Part shown: positions 1 to 12,159 of the stretch, in pieces
Position numbering within the stretch: position 1 is the stretch's first letter
Layout: each line of letters starts with the position of its first letter
Assembly: GCA_034440575.1 (NCBI GenBank)
Contig: JAOTOL010001616.1
Coordinates: 248,001-312,000 of the forward strand
DNA: 64,000 nt
Origin: Imbricaverruca yamaguchii
Taxonomy: Eukaryota; Arthropoda; Thecostraca; Neoverrucidae
Direction of reading: 5' to 3'
Position numbers and translations under genes: made by a program
Notes under the pieces: generated by a model
What the model was told of the DNA's origin: nothing
Database searches by the model: none
Seen by the model: the letters and a program-made list of their open reading frames with translations, nothing else

Positions 1-82
1 AAGCAAAAGGAAGCGCGGTGTTTTCATATCGCACAGCTGTGGAGTGATAACATGAATAAGAAAGAGGATGATCCGCAGAGTA

Positions 83-921
83 CTAACCCGTCCGTATCGG
101 GGAGGGGTCTTCAACCGCCTCCCCCTCGGGTTTTTCGCGGATAGTGAACGAACGGCGGGCGGCAGCGCACCCAAATTTGTGATGCCTTTTCCCACGTCAA
201 TTTGGCATGCTGTTTTAAAATTTTGAAGTCAGGTCGTCTAGGGTCAACGAGTTAGTCGACGTCAAGTGAGGTCACCTCCAAAAAAGTTCATCCAGTCGTC
301 ACGCTTTAACAAATACAGGTATTTTAATGAAACTTTCAGGGTTTGCTTATCTCTAGGGATGCAACAAAACGTATCTTTTTTGTTTGTTTTTTTACTACAT
401 ATACATTTTGCATATTTGCCAATTGCAGTTCAAATATAAAATTATGGCTAAAGTAAGCATTTTGATTAGGGCAAGTTGACTTTCAACAACGTTTCTCGGT
501 CTGCTCTACCCATTGGAATAGGAAATTAAAGAAAACTTGAAAACTGAAACTTTTGACATTTTAAAAAATGTAACTCTTATTTTGGGGAACCAGAAAAAAT
601 GCATTCCCCTGGTCGATTTCGCTGTCCTTTTCTCATTCTAAATAAATTTTGTGTTTTCATGTATCCACCAAAATGAACTCCAAGAGCAAAAAACATAATG
701 TAAGTCGTGAATAGTCATGAAAATCTAGCCCTCCTTGGTGACGTCACCTTTGGGGGAAATTCTTTTCAGGGGTGGATTTGGACCTTACTTGTCGAGCGCT
801 TTCCGATGACACCTCTTTCGTTTTCGTGCGACGTTTAGTTTGGATTTTAGAGGGGGTTACTATCCGCCCCGCCCCCCGAGATGTGATGTGAGGATCTGAC
901 CGCAGAGACGGCGCGGGTTAA
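83..921. mobile_element. piggyBac-like non-autonomous DNA transposon, copy 1
   Basis: An 831-bp segment (87-917) that is clearly homologous along its length to the segment at 4646-5450. It starts with CCCG and ends with CGGG, and is flanked by CTAA (83-86, probably a decayed TTAA) and TTAA (918-921). TTAA target duplication with C/G-rich termini is the signature of the piggyBac superfamily. No transposase reading frame is present, so the copy would depend on an enzyme supplied elsewhere. The assignment to piggyBac is inference from ends and target site only. Confidence 0.6.
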
Positions 922-1104
922 GAATAAATAGAGTTGCGTACTAAATAGTTTCTATAATAGTGGCTAAGGCCTTGTCAAATATATTTCGGAGTGTCATGGG
1001 AAGTACGTGAATAATGGTCTTTCAAATTAAATGGGCTCAGTTTGAGGAACATTTTTTGGTTCTAACTTGCGAAATCTACCGGATGTTATTGAATACTGCG
1101 AACA

Positions 1105-4100
1105 TCATGACTTGGAGAAACAGAAGAAGCTAGGATGGACCCAACCAGTTAAGCCTTTTCGATTTTTTTCTATAACACTACACAATGTATTCCAGCTGTT
1201 GATACGTTGATTGCTATCTTGAACGTTTGGAGCTGGTTTTCCAACAAATATGAAATATTTGGGAGAAAATGTATTATCCCACATCAGTTTGTGTAACACA
1301 TAATGATATAGGGGGTACTCCCACCAACGAAATAAAATCACTCATGCATTTAGCGAAGGCCCCTTTACCCATTTAAAACCATACTATTTTCCTAGAGGCT
1401 CATTTGATACCAAAATGACGACGATTATACCCAAATTACAAGTAAGCGAAGACATGTTGTCATCTTTAGCAGCATGGTGCACAGAAGAGGTCATGCAATT
1501 CGTAGATTTTACGAGTTGACTTTTCGAGGAAGCGTAGAAAACCACTGTTTATCTTTTACTTATGCTTGTAGTGGAATACTGGCATTGCGTTCATGTATTA
1601 CTATCTCCGGACCAGGCTGAGGCAATCTCGAGAGTCCCGCCCCACCTCCTCAGGTTTTCCCGGGATAGCTGCCGAATGAGGTGACACAGAGACACGAAAC
1701 TGTAGTACGTTCATACATATCTGATTTTGCATATCTTGAAACAAATTTGAGGACAAGATCGTCGGCCCTTGACTCCAAACTGGACAAGCACAGAAATGTT
1801 CCCAAACATTCAAAGAGCCACCATTCGGAGTAATTACCACATATCAACGCCAAGCTCAGACCATGCTATTCTTTCATCAAGGCGTGCAACTCTTTGTAAT
1901 TAGGGGCGCTTGGAATCGTTTGGAGGGGCGCCATTTCCTCGGATGGGAGCCACTGTTAAAATCCGTAGGGGGTGGGGGCCTTAGACTGACAATTTGCTGA
2001 GCTGAGGAAGGTGAATGGGTACACCGGCACATACAAAAGGGACATTTATTCCTCTCAATAGCCGCTCTTTGTCTAAAGAGGGCACCTATTCCCCTAGTAG
2101 GGGTATCTTTAGCTTGAACAATAATATGCTGAACGATTGGGGGACGTGGTGCATTGCAGTCCATCGTGGGTGTTTTTCCCGGGTCAGAGTCGTCACACTT
2201 CTTTGGATTGGGGGGGGGGGGCACATGCCCAAGTGTCCCTCCCTCTATTTAGAACCTCTGGTGCTGAGTAGCCCCATGAAAATGGGCAGCGTCATCCCGA
2301 TCGCTCCAATAGCCTGAGCACAGGACGATTTTGCAGTGGGCATGTTGGCGCCAAACCTTTGCTTGCTCTTAATTCTAGACACCATGATTTTGCTGACAAA
2401 CACGTTGGGCTTGGTAATCTGACTTTTCGAGATTCACAAACATTGCTAAATATGGTGTGTACTTATAGCAGCACACCAAACTATGGAGGATGCAATATTA
2501 TCCATACAAGTCTGTTCAAACCAGACGTTTACCTTTTCTGTGCGTTTCGCGTGCGCCTGAACGAAACAAAAATCAGTCAGCTGAGCTTCCTTTGCTTAAA
2601 CGCGAAATTCCTGAAGGTGGTGCCTTTGTTTAAAGACTTCGCGTGGCAATGATACACCTACTATGAAACGAATACAAACATCAGCAAAACCCTCTGTTTC
2701 CATTTGGAATTATCTGAAGAACCCACGTAGAATGCCCCAAAACCGGCATGTCTAAAGAAAATACCAATATTTACGTGCGCAATAAAGTGTCACAATAAGT
2801 CGGAAAACGAAACGAAAATTACAACAACCGAGACAAACAACTGGAAAATTAAATCCCTCGGGTTACTTTTTGCTTTGAACATCATTAGCAAGACAAATTT
2901 TCGCACAGAATTATTGTCGATCCGACACACTATAGACGTCGTTACAAATTTCGCTTGTTGTCACTCCACCTTACGAGGTTTATATCCAAGGATCCTGGCT
3001 CGTTGCAACTTTCTTAATAAGATAGCTAAAGAAATTACCTCGACAGATCATATATATTCACGTTTCATCTTTTTTTTTGTATGCCTATACAAGTTGCACG
3101 ACTTACGATTGCTAAGTTATCCACTTGTTGTTGCACCTTGCGCGATACCGCGAGCAATTTCAGAAAGCATGCCCCAAAGTCGGCACATGCAGTGGGGTTG
3201 TGCTGGGGCTCATCCAGTTGCCGACATCCATTGTGCGCAACAGGAAGCATGCCATGGGGACAGCTGTCCGCCTTTACCCATGACCGTTATGCACACGTTT
3301 TATCATGCATAGTGTACGTTGTCACTACCTAGAACGAGGATCTGAAACCAGGCAGATGACGCAACAATTTAAGCCATGGAACGTTCACAGATTCGCTAAA
3401 AACCGACGAAACTTCGATACACATAATGTGTTAAAGTCGATTCCTTAGCACTCTTGTATAAAACCTGCTACGGGACCACGAGCCTTTTTATTTAGAACCC
3501 GTAGGCTACGGCAGCAAATAGACTACCTTTGTCGTCACTTCTACATTTTGTTGGATCGACGTGCAATTCTGTATGCATGCTTACGTTATCAAGGGCAATT
3601 GAAGCAAGATGCATCCAGAAGGATTTTTGTTTGACTGTTAGGGGTACACCCTTGTGCACAAAGGACGGGACCTAAAGTTGTGCAATGCTCAGTCATTGCT
3701 ACTGCCGTCAAGTATTCATCATTTGTAATGATTTCTGTAGATTCTCATGTCGTTATTTCCCAAGTTCAATGTGAAGTGCAATAAATTCGAGAAAAAATGA
3801 GGCCATATGCGAAGACTGAGTTTCCTACATCTTTGGTGTAGTCTCAGTCTGACTACATTTACCTCCGCCCCACCAACACTTTGTTCTCTCAACGTGGGGC
3901 CATGTGAGGAGGGTTTTATCAACCAAATTGGGAACTACACTGCATCCATGTGTTGGACCACACTAAAAGTTGTTTTTCTTCTAACTTCTCCATCCATGAT
4001 TTTGGTTGTAGGTTGCAATGAAAATGGGGCGGTTTGGCCCGTCAGTTGGTTAGCTGTATCCTCCAGTGAACTGGACCCACCCAAATGTTGGCGTCAGGTT

Positions 4101-4200
4101 TCCACTGTCAGGTTTTTGTCAAATACCGCATTTTCCCGAAATTGATCAGACCCCATCAAGTAATGGCAGATGGAGCATTGTGATGCTGTGATGTGATGCT
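1105..4200. other. Unassigned, AT-leaning single-copy-looking DNA
   Basis: Only short, unrelated open frames occur (up to about 145 codons, for example 2875-3312 on the plus strand), and none shows a recognisable domain, signal peptide or repeat pattern. I see no tandem array, tRNA-like head or long inverted repeat. It sits between the two TTAA elements. Confidence 0.5.
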
Positions 4201-4210
4201 TATGAGCATT

Positions 4211-4259
4211 GAGAGAACTTCATTCACAATGGCGTAGCCATTGTGAATGAAGTTCTCTC
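4211..4259. repeat. Perfect 23-bp inverted repeat (hairpin)
   Basis: Arms at 4211-4233 and 4237-4259 are exact reverse complements separated by the three bases GTA. The left arm begins GAGAGAACTTCATTCAC. No terminator context or gene is adjacent. It could be the remnant of a small foldback element or a cruciform-prone site. Confidence 0.85.
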
Positions 4260-4641
4260 GGAAAATGACACAAGCAAGTACGGATTTAAGGGCCGAGAAG
4301 AGAAGAATGTGGGTGGGTGGGTCCATCGGTATTTTCAGGCTATTTTCAATTAGAAAATGCAGTTATGATCTTAGCATAATATTAACGATATCGTAGGCCT
4401 TAGCTCCTCTACCTTGGCATAAATATTATGGCAACTGCGGGGGATATCACCCCACAAATTCCACAATAGGAGACTAGAAACTTGACAATTTTCGCCCAAA
4501 CGCGAACTGAACACAATGACTATTCAGTAGGATACTGTGCCTCGCAATCATTTGTCTCCCCACAACTTTTTGTCTCAAACACAGCATGCTTTTCGATGAT
4601 GGTGGTCCTACGCTAAGGAAGCCTCCATCAGTGGCACTAGG

Positions 4642-5454
4642 TTAACCCGTCCTGTCTCGGGGTGGGGGGTCTTCAACGGCCTCCACCTCAGGTTTTTCGC
4701 GGATAGTGAACGAACGGCGCGTGGCAGCGCGCCAAAATTCTGTGTACCTTTTTCCACATCAATTTGGCATGTTATGTCAAAATTTGTAAGTCAGGTCATA
4801 TAGGGTCAACGGGTTAGTCTAGGTCAAGTGAGGTCATCTAAAAAGAGTTCAATCAGTCGTCACGCTTTAACGGATACAGATATTTTGTTCAAACTTTCAG
4901 CATTTTCCTATTTTTATGGGTGCAACAAAAAGTACGAGAGGAATTTCTCATTTTCCGTTTTTGACTACACATAAATTTTCCATATTTGCCTCTTGCACTT
5001 CAAATATAATATTCTGGCTAAAGTAAGCATTCTTTATCAAAGTAAGTTGACTTCCAACAACATTTCTCGGTCTGCTCTATCCGCTATAAAAGAAAAATTA
5101 AAGAAAACTTTAAAACTCAAAATTTTGAAATTGAAAAAAAAAATTGGGGGGGGGGAATTGTTATGGCGCTGGTAAATTTCGCTATCCTTTTCTGATTCCA
5201 AATAATTATTTTTTTCGAATATCCACAGAGCCAAAAACATGTAAGCCGTGAAAAGTCGTGAAAATCTATCCCCCCTAGTTACGTCATTTTTAGGGGGAAA
5301 TTGTTTTGTGGGGTGGATCCGGACCCTACTCGTCGAGCGCTTTCCGATGACACCTCTTTCGTTTTCGTGTGACGCCTAGCTTGGATTTTAGAGGGGGTTA
5401 CTATCTCCCCGAGACGGGGTGTGAGGATCTGACCGTAAAGACGGCGCGGGTTAA
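4642..5454. mobile_element. piggyBac-like non-autonomous DNA transposon, copy 2
   Basis: An 805-bp element (4646-5450) with intact TTAA on both sides (4642-4645 and 5451-5454). The left end reads CCCGTCCTGTCT. The reverse complement of the right end reads CCCGCGCCGTCT, so 9 of the first 12 positions match as a terminal inverted repeat. The interior matches copy 1, including a shared block ending in a C/G-rich stretch before the right terminus. No transposase is encoded; short open frames inside are not conserved between the copies. This is the better-preserved copy for defining the family. Confidence 0.68.
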
Positions 5455-5550
5455 TTAGACCTCACACATGCGATTATCACCGACTTCCAAAACCGCACAG
5501 ACGCATCAATTATCACATACCACATACACACTGCTCTCGGATGTCAGAGG

Positions 5551-6253
<703 letters not shown>

Positions 6254-6460
6254 GTCCTTACGTACATTTGTCCCAGAATCGTCATCTACCCAGGCAGCCT
6301 TGGAGAACATGACCCACCAGGCCACAGGACCATGTATAGATGTTACTTACTTCGGAATCTTTAGGGCATGTAGGGCAGACAAGAGGGATGAAGGTGTATT
6401 AGGTGCATTTTAACTTTGAAGTTCTAGCGCAAAAATATGGCCAGCGACGGTACTAGGGTG

Positions 6461-6586
6461 GACAAGTTGGGGATGTGACAAGTTGGGGGATGTGACAAGT
6501 TGGGGATGTGACAGGTTTGGGATGTGACAAGTTGGGGATGTGACAAGCTGGGGAATGCGACAAGTTGGGGATATGACAAGTTGGGG
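6461..6586. repeat. 18-bp minisatellite, about 7 units
   Basis: Units of the form GACAAGTTGGGGATGTGA with single-base variants (GGTTTGG, AAGCTGG, GGGAATGCG). One unit is 19 bp. Confidence 0.9.
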
Positions 6587-6589
6587 AAG

Positions 6590-8235
6590 GAATGTATTAA
6601 GATTCAGGCAATCCTGAACGACCTAGGCACATTTTAAGCAACTACTTCTCTCATTGTTCGTACCGGTCCGTCGATATACAAATGTTTAAATATTGTAGAG
6701 ATATTCAGATCAGTATCAATACATATCACCAGGTGCTCTGGCCATTCGCTTTTCAGTGTTTCGCAGGAGAGGCATTGTGCAACTTATGCTCCACGTTTCC
6801 TACCATCTACATATCCAACTCTATCCGCTTTCAGACGTCGTTATGGAGTAAAGTGTACTTCCAGAACAATTGTTATGGTTGCTAAATATAATTACGATGC
6901 AAATTGGCATTTGGACGTGAAATAAATATCCTGAATCTGTACAATTTCGGAAGCCGGAATCCGACCGTTGTGCTTAAAACGTAGTTACATGCATGTTCAA
7001 AGTCGACGACCAAGCACGACCAACACAAGGTCTCCAGATGCGAAGCTGCACACACACAACGCCAACACGTCTCTAAGCGTACATAGGTTGCATACGCGCC
7101 ATATCCTTCGCAACACAGACTGAGTGGTGACAAATGAAAGCCCAGCACAGAACGATCCTTCTACTTATGATCACTGGGAATATCGCATCAACAGGTGGAA
7201 CCCACTGGTATTTCAGGGAACAAAGAACGGCTGCTGGTACCAGCGATGTAAATATATGGCATAAGTAATTCTGCATTCCGTTAGGCCAGCACCTGGCCGA
7301 AGAATGCCATTTGTGATGGGTAGCTCGAAAATGCCGCAGGCTAGGCAGCTGCTTCTCATAGTTGAAACCTCTCTTCCAAACACGGCCAAACCTTAACCGA
7401 TCGTTTCATAGCGTGCAATTGCATTCAACTGTGGGGAATATGTCGACTTTCGGTTAACATCATTGCACTGGCATGTCGACAACCAGATGGAGAGACATTG
7501 CGCCCGTCTCAAAGGAAAATGACTCATGAACTGTATGATACCAGTCAATCGGTCAACGATTGGGGGAGATCGGAGGACATTTGACGCCATCGAGCCGTAT
7601 TCTCGGCAGCGGAGACTACAGCGACATCCTCCTCCATGGCTACCGGTATTTATGGTAATATTTTTTAGCATGGTGACCCAGGTTCGCCATGCTCAAAACG
7701 ACGGATGAAGTCGCATGCAACGAGTCGATTAGTGATGGCTGGGCGGAGATCGGACGAGTGGTTACCGGACACTGGAGACGGCTGCAGAGACTGCGCTGAT
7801 AGTGTTGTCCTTTTCTAAGGAGTTGCGAGCTCAACTCTTGAGATGCTCATACAATTTGCCATCCCCATCGGACGGCAGGAGCGGAAGCAGAAAGGGCAAC
7901 ATGAACGACACTGGCAAGGGCAGGAGGAGCAGAAGCAGGAATGGGAACAGGTGATGGTGCAGAAACAATCGCGAGAAGAGCACGTTACAACTGGAAATGA
8001 TCGGCTGGTGTGGTGACTGATCATAGTGAGATCGAATATCTAGTGCGTGTTAAGTGTAGCAGACATTCATTTGAGCACGAACCCGTCCAACACGCTCGTT
8101 GCCGGCTAATATCATCCCAGTGAGGTGATCGAGGAAAATAAATATTTCTTCACGATATTTATTCAAGATTTAGGTTTAAAATTAACAACTCAACTCGGCC
8201 ACAGCTGGATGAAGGCGGCTCCATTGCCAGCTGAA
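6590..8235. other. Unassigned DNA
   Basis: No gene, tRNA-like head or tandem array is evident. A purine-rich stretch with loosely repeated GCAGGAGCRG motifs occurs at about 7870-7950. Open frames on both strands stay under 97 codons and show no recognisable motif. Confidence 0.45.
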
Positions 8236-8238
8236 ACC

Positions 8239-8367
8239 ATACTGCATCCCCTCACACCCCGGTCAGATGTTGTACCTTCATACTGCAACCCCCCCACACC
8301 CCGGCCAGATGTTGTACCTTCATACTGCAACCCCCCCCCACATCCCGGCCAGATGTTGTACCTTCAC
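8239..8367. repeat. ~43-bp tandem repeat, about three units
   Basis: Three units share CCCCGGYCAGATGTTGTACC followed by TTCATACTGCA and a C-run whose length varies from unit to unit. Unit length differs by the size of the C-run, so any open frame across it shifts. Confidence 0.85.
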
Positions 8368-8800
8368 AACGTTCAGATGTGCGCGTGCTGCAGGACGCTC
8401 TATGAATGCTATTGATAAACTAAGATCCGTGCAAAATGCATTGGCATAGAAACCTGCTAGATATGGTGTTGGGTCGATTTTCTGCGGCATGGGACGTGGG
8501 GAAAACATTTTTCCCCAAGTAGGACATCGTGCATTTACAGGTTCTTTCGCGGAATACTGTCATGCTCTTAGTGATGCTTCAATACCAGTCAATATTAAAC
8601 GAATAAGTCCAATATGTTGTGCAATAGGTCTGGCTCGACCTATAGGCCAAAAGGCCATCATTCTGTTTTGTAGCCGCATGGCCGTAACACAGCCATTTCT
8701 TGGTCGAAGCTACCTGAGTCTCACGCAAACTACTGCTCCCGACTCCATTGATTCTTATAGCTACTGCAGCTGCTATTTCTTACCGATAGTCAGATGTTGC

Positions 8801-9038
8801 GTGAGACGAAATGTACGACCCTCAATATACCAGAGGTGCTGAGTTTACATCAAGAGTAACGTTAGGGATTATGCTATATTACTCAACGTTTCGGCCAGGG
8901 GCCATCGTCAGGAGTGATTCATCACTCCTGACGATGGCCCCTGGCCAAAACGTTGAGTAACATAGCATAATCCATAACGTTATTTTTGATGTAAACTCAG
9001 CACCTCTGGTATATTGAGGGTCGTACATTTCGTCTCAC
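8801..9038. repeat. Long inverted repeat, 118-bp arms, Penelope-like terminal-repeat candidate
   Basis: The left arm (8801-8918) and right arm (8921-9038) are near-identical reverse complements around a 2-bp centre; a handful of substitutions and no large indel are seen. Both arms carry CTGACGATGGCCCCTGGC next to (G/A)AAACGTTGAGTAA. Hammerhead ribozymes with a CTGANGA plus GAAA core are known from the terminal repeats of Penelope-like elements and from retrozymes, so I read this as a head-to-head pair of such termini. No Penelope reverse transcriptase is seen nearby. A simple foldback duplication is the alternative. Confidence 0.6.
8888..8911 (-). ncRNA. Hammerhead-ribozyme-like core (candidate)
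   Basis: On the minus strand, CTGACGA (8905-8911) is followed by a self-complementary stem II, TGGCC-CCT-GGCC, and then GAAAC (8888-8892). This matches the conserved CUGANGA / stem II / GAAA order of hammerhead ribozymes. A short stem III (CGTT with AACG) can be drawn downstream, but I could not draw a convincing stem I around the cleavage position. The equivalent core in the right arm has AAAAC (8947-8951) instead of GAAAC, losing the essential G, a change consistent with CpG decay. Activity is not established. Confidence 0.4.
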
Positions 9039-9348
9039 TCAATGTCTAAAACCCATGAGCACTTAAGAGCCATTCTTCGTTGTATTAAACGATAGTCAGA
9101 TGAACAGATCTACATGTGTCATGCATGCATACTGCGACGTATCGAAATCGGAGGGTCATCTTTGGTCCCTGCTAGAGCCATGACTTGGACAGGCAAAACT
9201 CGCCACCCCGTTGCTCTTCTTTTCGATCATGCTTCCCATCGTGTATCCAATAGGTTGCACAGTTATCCACGCGCCGTGTGCATACATGCGGCACACAAAC
9301 CGGTGAACAAGCCCGCAGCCGTCCGACTGGAGGGCCATCAATTCGTGT

Positions 9349-9890
9349 CCGGACCGACCCCAGATGAGGATCACCAGCTACCACCCGGACCGACCCCAGA
9401 TAAGGATTACCAGCTACTACCCGGACCGACCCCAGATGAGGATCACCAGCTACCACCCGGACCGACCCCAGATAAGGATTACCAGCTACTACCCGGACCG
9501 ACCCCAGATGAGGATCACTAGCTACCACCCGGACCGACCCCAGATAAGGATTACCAGCTACTACCCGGGACCGACCCCAGCATGAGGATCACCAGCTACC
9601 ACCCGGACCACCCAGATAGGATTACCAGCTACCACCCGGGACCGACCCCAGATGAGGATCACCAGCTACCACCCGGACCGACCCCAGATGAGGATTACCA
9701 GCTACTACCCGGACCGACCCCAGCTGAGGATTACCAGCTACTACCCGGACCGACCCCAGCTGAGGATCACCAGCTACCACCCGGGCCGACCCCAGATGAG
9801 GATCACTAGCTACCACCCGGACCGACCCCAGATAAGGATTACCTGCTACCACACGAACCGACCACAGCTGAGGACTACCACTCGCCACAG
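9349..9890. repeat. 36-bp minisatellite, about 15 units
   Basis: Units carry CCGGACCGACCCCAGATGAG followed by GATCACCAGCTACCA; a main variant has GATAAGGATTACCAGCTACT. The 36-bp period equals 12 codons, so open frames persist in several frames on both strands and produce apparent Pro-rich peptides (for example PGPTPDEDHQLP). Single-base indels near 9570 and 9610 shift the frame. I see no promoter or non-repetitive coding flank, so I do not call it a gene. Confidence 0.93.
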
Positions 9891-11690
9891 CACAAGAGAG
9901 AAAGATAAAAAGACGGCTGATATGGCGGTTGTAATCCTGACAGAAAGTGTCAGACCATTAAAAAAAACAGTTTTCATAGTCAATGGGAGTTAATTTAACC
10001 AGTTTTTGCGCATTGTTCCAGCGCCAGAACACGATAGCAATTTGTTGGCGAGAATTGGTCAGTGTCCCCCGCCCAATCAGGCAATAATCAGGACAGCTAC
10101 GGGGCACCGCCAAATGGCAGCGAAGCTGGGAAATCCTGCACTTGGTACATAAAGCATGTTCCGCTTGCTCTACCGAAAGTTTCCACGGCAGAACTTGACG
10201 TTGATGTCATGGATGAGGTAAGTGGCTCTTGATCATAATGTCACATCGTGCGTGTTGCATATGGACTCATCGCGATAAGCTTATATGAATTGCCGAAGAG
10301 GGAGATTAATAATTACGAAGGACGGGAGCACTGGACCGTGAGCGCGACATGCTCACAAATTACCCAGAGCAGGAAACCATTTCCGTCGCCATTATCGGAC
10401 AGATGGCAATCCCGCTAATTTACACCGCCGTAAGGTGTTCATTTGTGTCCCCATTGGGGCCACTTCTCGGACTCGGCTGCGCGCGCGGGAGGAACCCGCC
10501 ACCACGACCGGATACAAAAACACACAGAGTAGGGACACGGGACACGGCCTTCGAGCCGACCTGACCCGCGTCCGGACATTCCCTGTCACGAGTGATCCGG
10601 AACACCAAGGGGAAATGTTCCGACGTGCCGACATGACACCACTCGGCACAACTGGACGAGAACAAGTGCGCCATATTTCCGCCGGAACACCACCCCCGTG
10701 CAGGACTCGTTTTCGGTGGCGCGCGTTGCTCGGCGTCCGCTGGAACAGTAGAATTGTTGCTGAATGTCAGTCGTGACATGGTCATGAATTGCTACACGTT
10801 ATTATCATAGTACCTCACAAAAGGTTATGAGCATTTTAAAATATCAGTGAATCTTCTCTTGCTTAAACAATGTTTTTCTTCTTGAAAGTAAAATAAACTT
10901 AATTACATTTTCGAAGTGTTATCACCGATAACTCTCACCGGTGCTTCTGATAAATTATCCGGGTAAGCTATAGGTTGCAAAATATTTTATTCAGCGTCAC
11001 TATCATCACTATCAGATGACATGGAAGCTGATGCCGCTTGGACCAGATAAGGACATACGAACCAACATCTGTAGCTTGTTAGGTGGCTGCAGGTGTTATT
11101 AGGTAGCTGTATCTTCCCAGGCAGCCTCATTGCAGTCCCTGATGATTTTAACTGGGTCACCTGAATACTAGATAATATTGTGCATAGAAAGCCTAACAAT
11201 GGCTTTCATGTGCTTATCGCGGGCTAGGACAGATGCTTGACAAATGCTGAAGCATTTTCTGTTCATGCTACCTGCGCCTGGAATCTTGAGGTATCAAGAC
11301 AAAAAGACCATTTGTACCCTGAAGATTTACAGCATTCTTGTATGACGGAGCAATTGGTTCCGGAGATAGCCAAATGGCAATACCATCCTCGAGCACGAAA
11401 ATGGTTCCGGAGATAGCCAAATGGCAATACCAGCCTCCACCAGGCAATGCGCCGCAACTTCATTTAGTTAATGGGGTATCTATTATCGACTTTATGGCAT
11501 ACAAATAGGTAGATGTTCCGCCCGGTCATATCTGTGATGCAATCAAAAGGGAACATGCTCTGCGGTTTTTCTTGCAGAAATTGCGACTTATCGGTACTTG
11601 ACGTCACTTGTTGCCTCCAAATGGCCAATATTCCATGCGGTATGGATCATGGACAGTATGACATAACGCCTTTGGATAGCTGATTAACTG
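9891..11690. other. Unassigned DNA with a GC-rich core
   Basis: The segment at about 10430-10760 is CpG-rich and open in several frames, none resembling a known protein. At 10070-10223 a CCCAATCAGG motif, a TACATAAAG motif and ATGGATGAG followed by GTAAGT appear in promoter-to-splice-donor order, but this could easily be chance. A short duplicated phrase (GGTTCCGGAGATAGCCAAAT) occurs twice near 11355 and 11404. Confidence 0.4.
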
Positions 11691-11691
11691 C

Positions 11692-11766
11692 TGATCTGCT
11701 GATCTGCTGATCTGCTGAACTGCTGATCTGCTGAACTGCTGATCTGTTGAACTGCTGAGCTGATCT
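11692..11766. repeat. Short tandem repeat of CTGATCTG/CTGAACTG
   Basis: About eight imperfect 9-10 bp units alternating GCTGATCT and GCTGAACT. It breaks down at GAGCTGATCTCC. Confidence 0.85.
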
Positions 11767-12159
11767 CCAGGGTCGTTCGAAGTCATGGACAAAGTTTGAA
11801 CTGAAGTATATTTTGTTTTTCTTCCCTGAGTTACTCTGGGGTCAATTTGAACACCAAAAGTAAATTTAAAACCCGTTTTTATCCCTAGCTGCAATCAAAT
11901 ACAGTCAACAAAATAAAATACATGTGGTATTATCAAGCACCATATCTGGAGATTCAAAACCCAGTCTACAATTCAACCTCATCTGACCCTTAACCTACGA
12001 ATCAAAATGTAATAAGTTGCACATCGTTCGCATTCCAAGATGGCACAAACTTGTATGTTGAACACTTCAAGCAGGCACATCGACAACTGCGTGCACTCTA
12101 TCTATCGCGTTTCGCGAAAAGAATGACTTTGAATGATCTGGGAGTTCACTCAAAGACGC

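Noticed and set aside
9349..9890. Proline-rich repeat protein gene (36-bp period keeps frame)
   Set aside because: Frame is broken by indels, the opposite strand is equally open, and there is no non-repetitive coding flank or promoter.
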